Below, one piece after another: positions 5,879 to 6,114 of a stretch of 6,114 nucleotides of DNA. Source of the stretch: Deltaproteobacteria bacterium. GTDB taxonomy: Bacteria; Desulfobacterota; DSM-4660; Desulfatiglandales; B25-G16. How positions within the stretch are numbered: position 1 is the stretch's first letter; the number at the start of each line of letters is the position of its first letter. The notes under the pieces are model-generated. The model saw nothing but the letters and a program-made list of their open reading frames with translations. It had not been told where the DNA came from and made no database searches. The stretch is taken from positions 1 through 6,114 of the forward strand of contig JAFDHR010000148.1 of NCBI GenBank assembly GCA_019308645.1. The letters run 5' to 3'. The position numbers and the translations under genes were made by a program.

Positions 5879-6114
5879 ATGTGGGGTTTTTATTTAGGAC
5901 AACTTATAGACAGCCTGCCGATTTTCCTCAAGGGTCTATGGATGACCGTGTCTGTTTCCGGCCTGAGTCTTATTGCTGGGAGCTTAATAGGCTTTTATTG
6001 GGGGATCATTAGGGGCGGTAAGGGCAGAATCCTGCGCCGGTTGATTGGCGCGTGGGTGGACCTTATTCGCGGTACGCCGTTTTTGGTCCAGATTTTTGTT
6101 ATCTTCTTTATCTT
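5879..6114 (+). CDS. Second amino-acid ABC transporter permease subunit, 3' end outside window
   Basis: ATG at 5879 opens a frame that runs off the window end after 78 full codons. The visible part is a second polar amino-acid permease: MWGFYLGQLIDSLPIFLKGLW, a membrane segment (VSGLSLIAGSLIGFYWGII), a basic loop (RGGKGRILRR), then WVDLIRGTPFLVQIFVIFFI, where RGTPFLVQ matches the RSTPLLAQ motif of the first permease. GGGGA at 5866-5870 gives a ribosome-binding site eight bases before the start. Two distinct permeases imply a heterodimeric pore. The EAA loop and the expected ATPase gene would lie beyond the window. Confidence 0.9.
   Translation, partial: MWGFYLGQLIDSLPIFLKGLWMTVSVSGLSLIAGSLIGFYWGIIRGGKGRILRRLIGAWVDLIRGTPFLVQIFVIFFI

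Noticed and set aside
1..6114. Absence of TAG stops among the seven visible gene ends as a sign of pyrrolysine use
   Set aside because: Seven genes are too few to distinguish avoidance from chance, and the MttB homologue here has no in-frame amber codon.

Overview
The window most likely comes from an anaerobic, sulfate-reducer-type bacterium (Desulfobacterota or a neighbouring lineage). This is an inference from gene content: a REP-associated tyrosine transposase with a DnaA-like C-terminus, an MttB-family corrinoid methyltransferase, and an Lrp-type regulator with an amino-acid ABC transporter. No rRNA, tRNA or other taxonomic marker is present. All genes lie on the + strand.

Layout. (i) 1-521: 3' part of an IS200/REP-associated transposase, followed by a tandem TGACCCCTT repeat at 531-550. 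(ii) 577-2055: a complete MttB-family methyltransferase with no in-frame amber codon, so a non-pyrrolysine member. (iii) 2060-2315: a degenerate ligand-binding (RAM) half of an Lrp/AsnC regulator, with no HTH half, no good start, and an apparent +1 frameshift in a T-run. (iv) 2316-2502: an AT-rich gap without a gene, holding a TTGACA -35 box and four TATCAA/TTGATA hexamers, which look like the control region of the next gene. (v) 2503-6114: a co-directional cluster of a full-length Lrp/AsnC regulator, a saccharopine-dehydrogenase-like oxidoreductase, a periplasmic amino-acid-binding protein and two ABC permease subunits, the second cut by the window end. The ATPase is presumably downstream.

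How they may work together. The 2503-6114 block reads as a self-contained locus: an amino-acid-responsive regulator controls import of an amino acid or related compound and an NAD(P)-linked enzyme that acts on it or makes it. Perfect or near-perfect hairpins flank the binding-protein gene. They fit the usual need for more binding protein than permease.

The left part (transposase plus mttB, about 38-40% GC in sampled lines) differs from the right part (about 52-57% GC), and the change falls at the mttB / RAM-remnant junction near 2055. The simplest reading is two modules of different history joined at a scar. Whether the methyltransferase works with the transporter/oxidoreductase locus (for example on an N-methylated amino acid) or is only adjacent cannot be decided here; no corrinoid protein gene is visible in the window.
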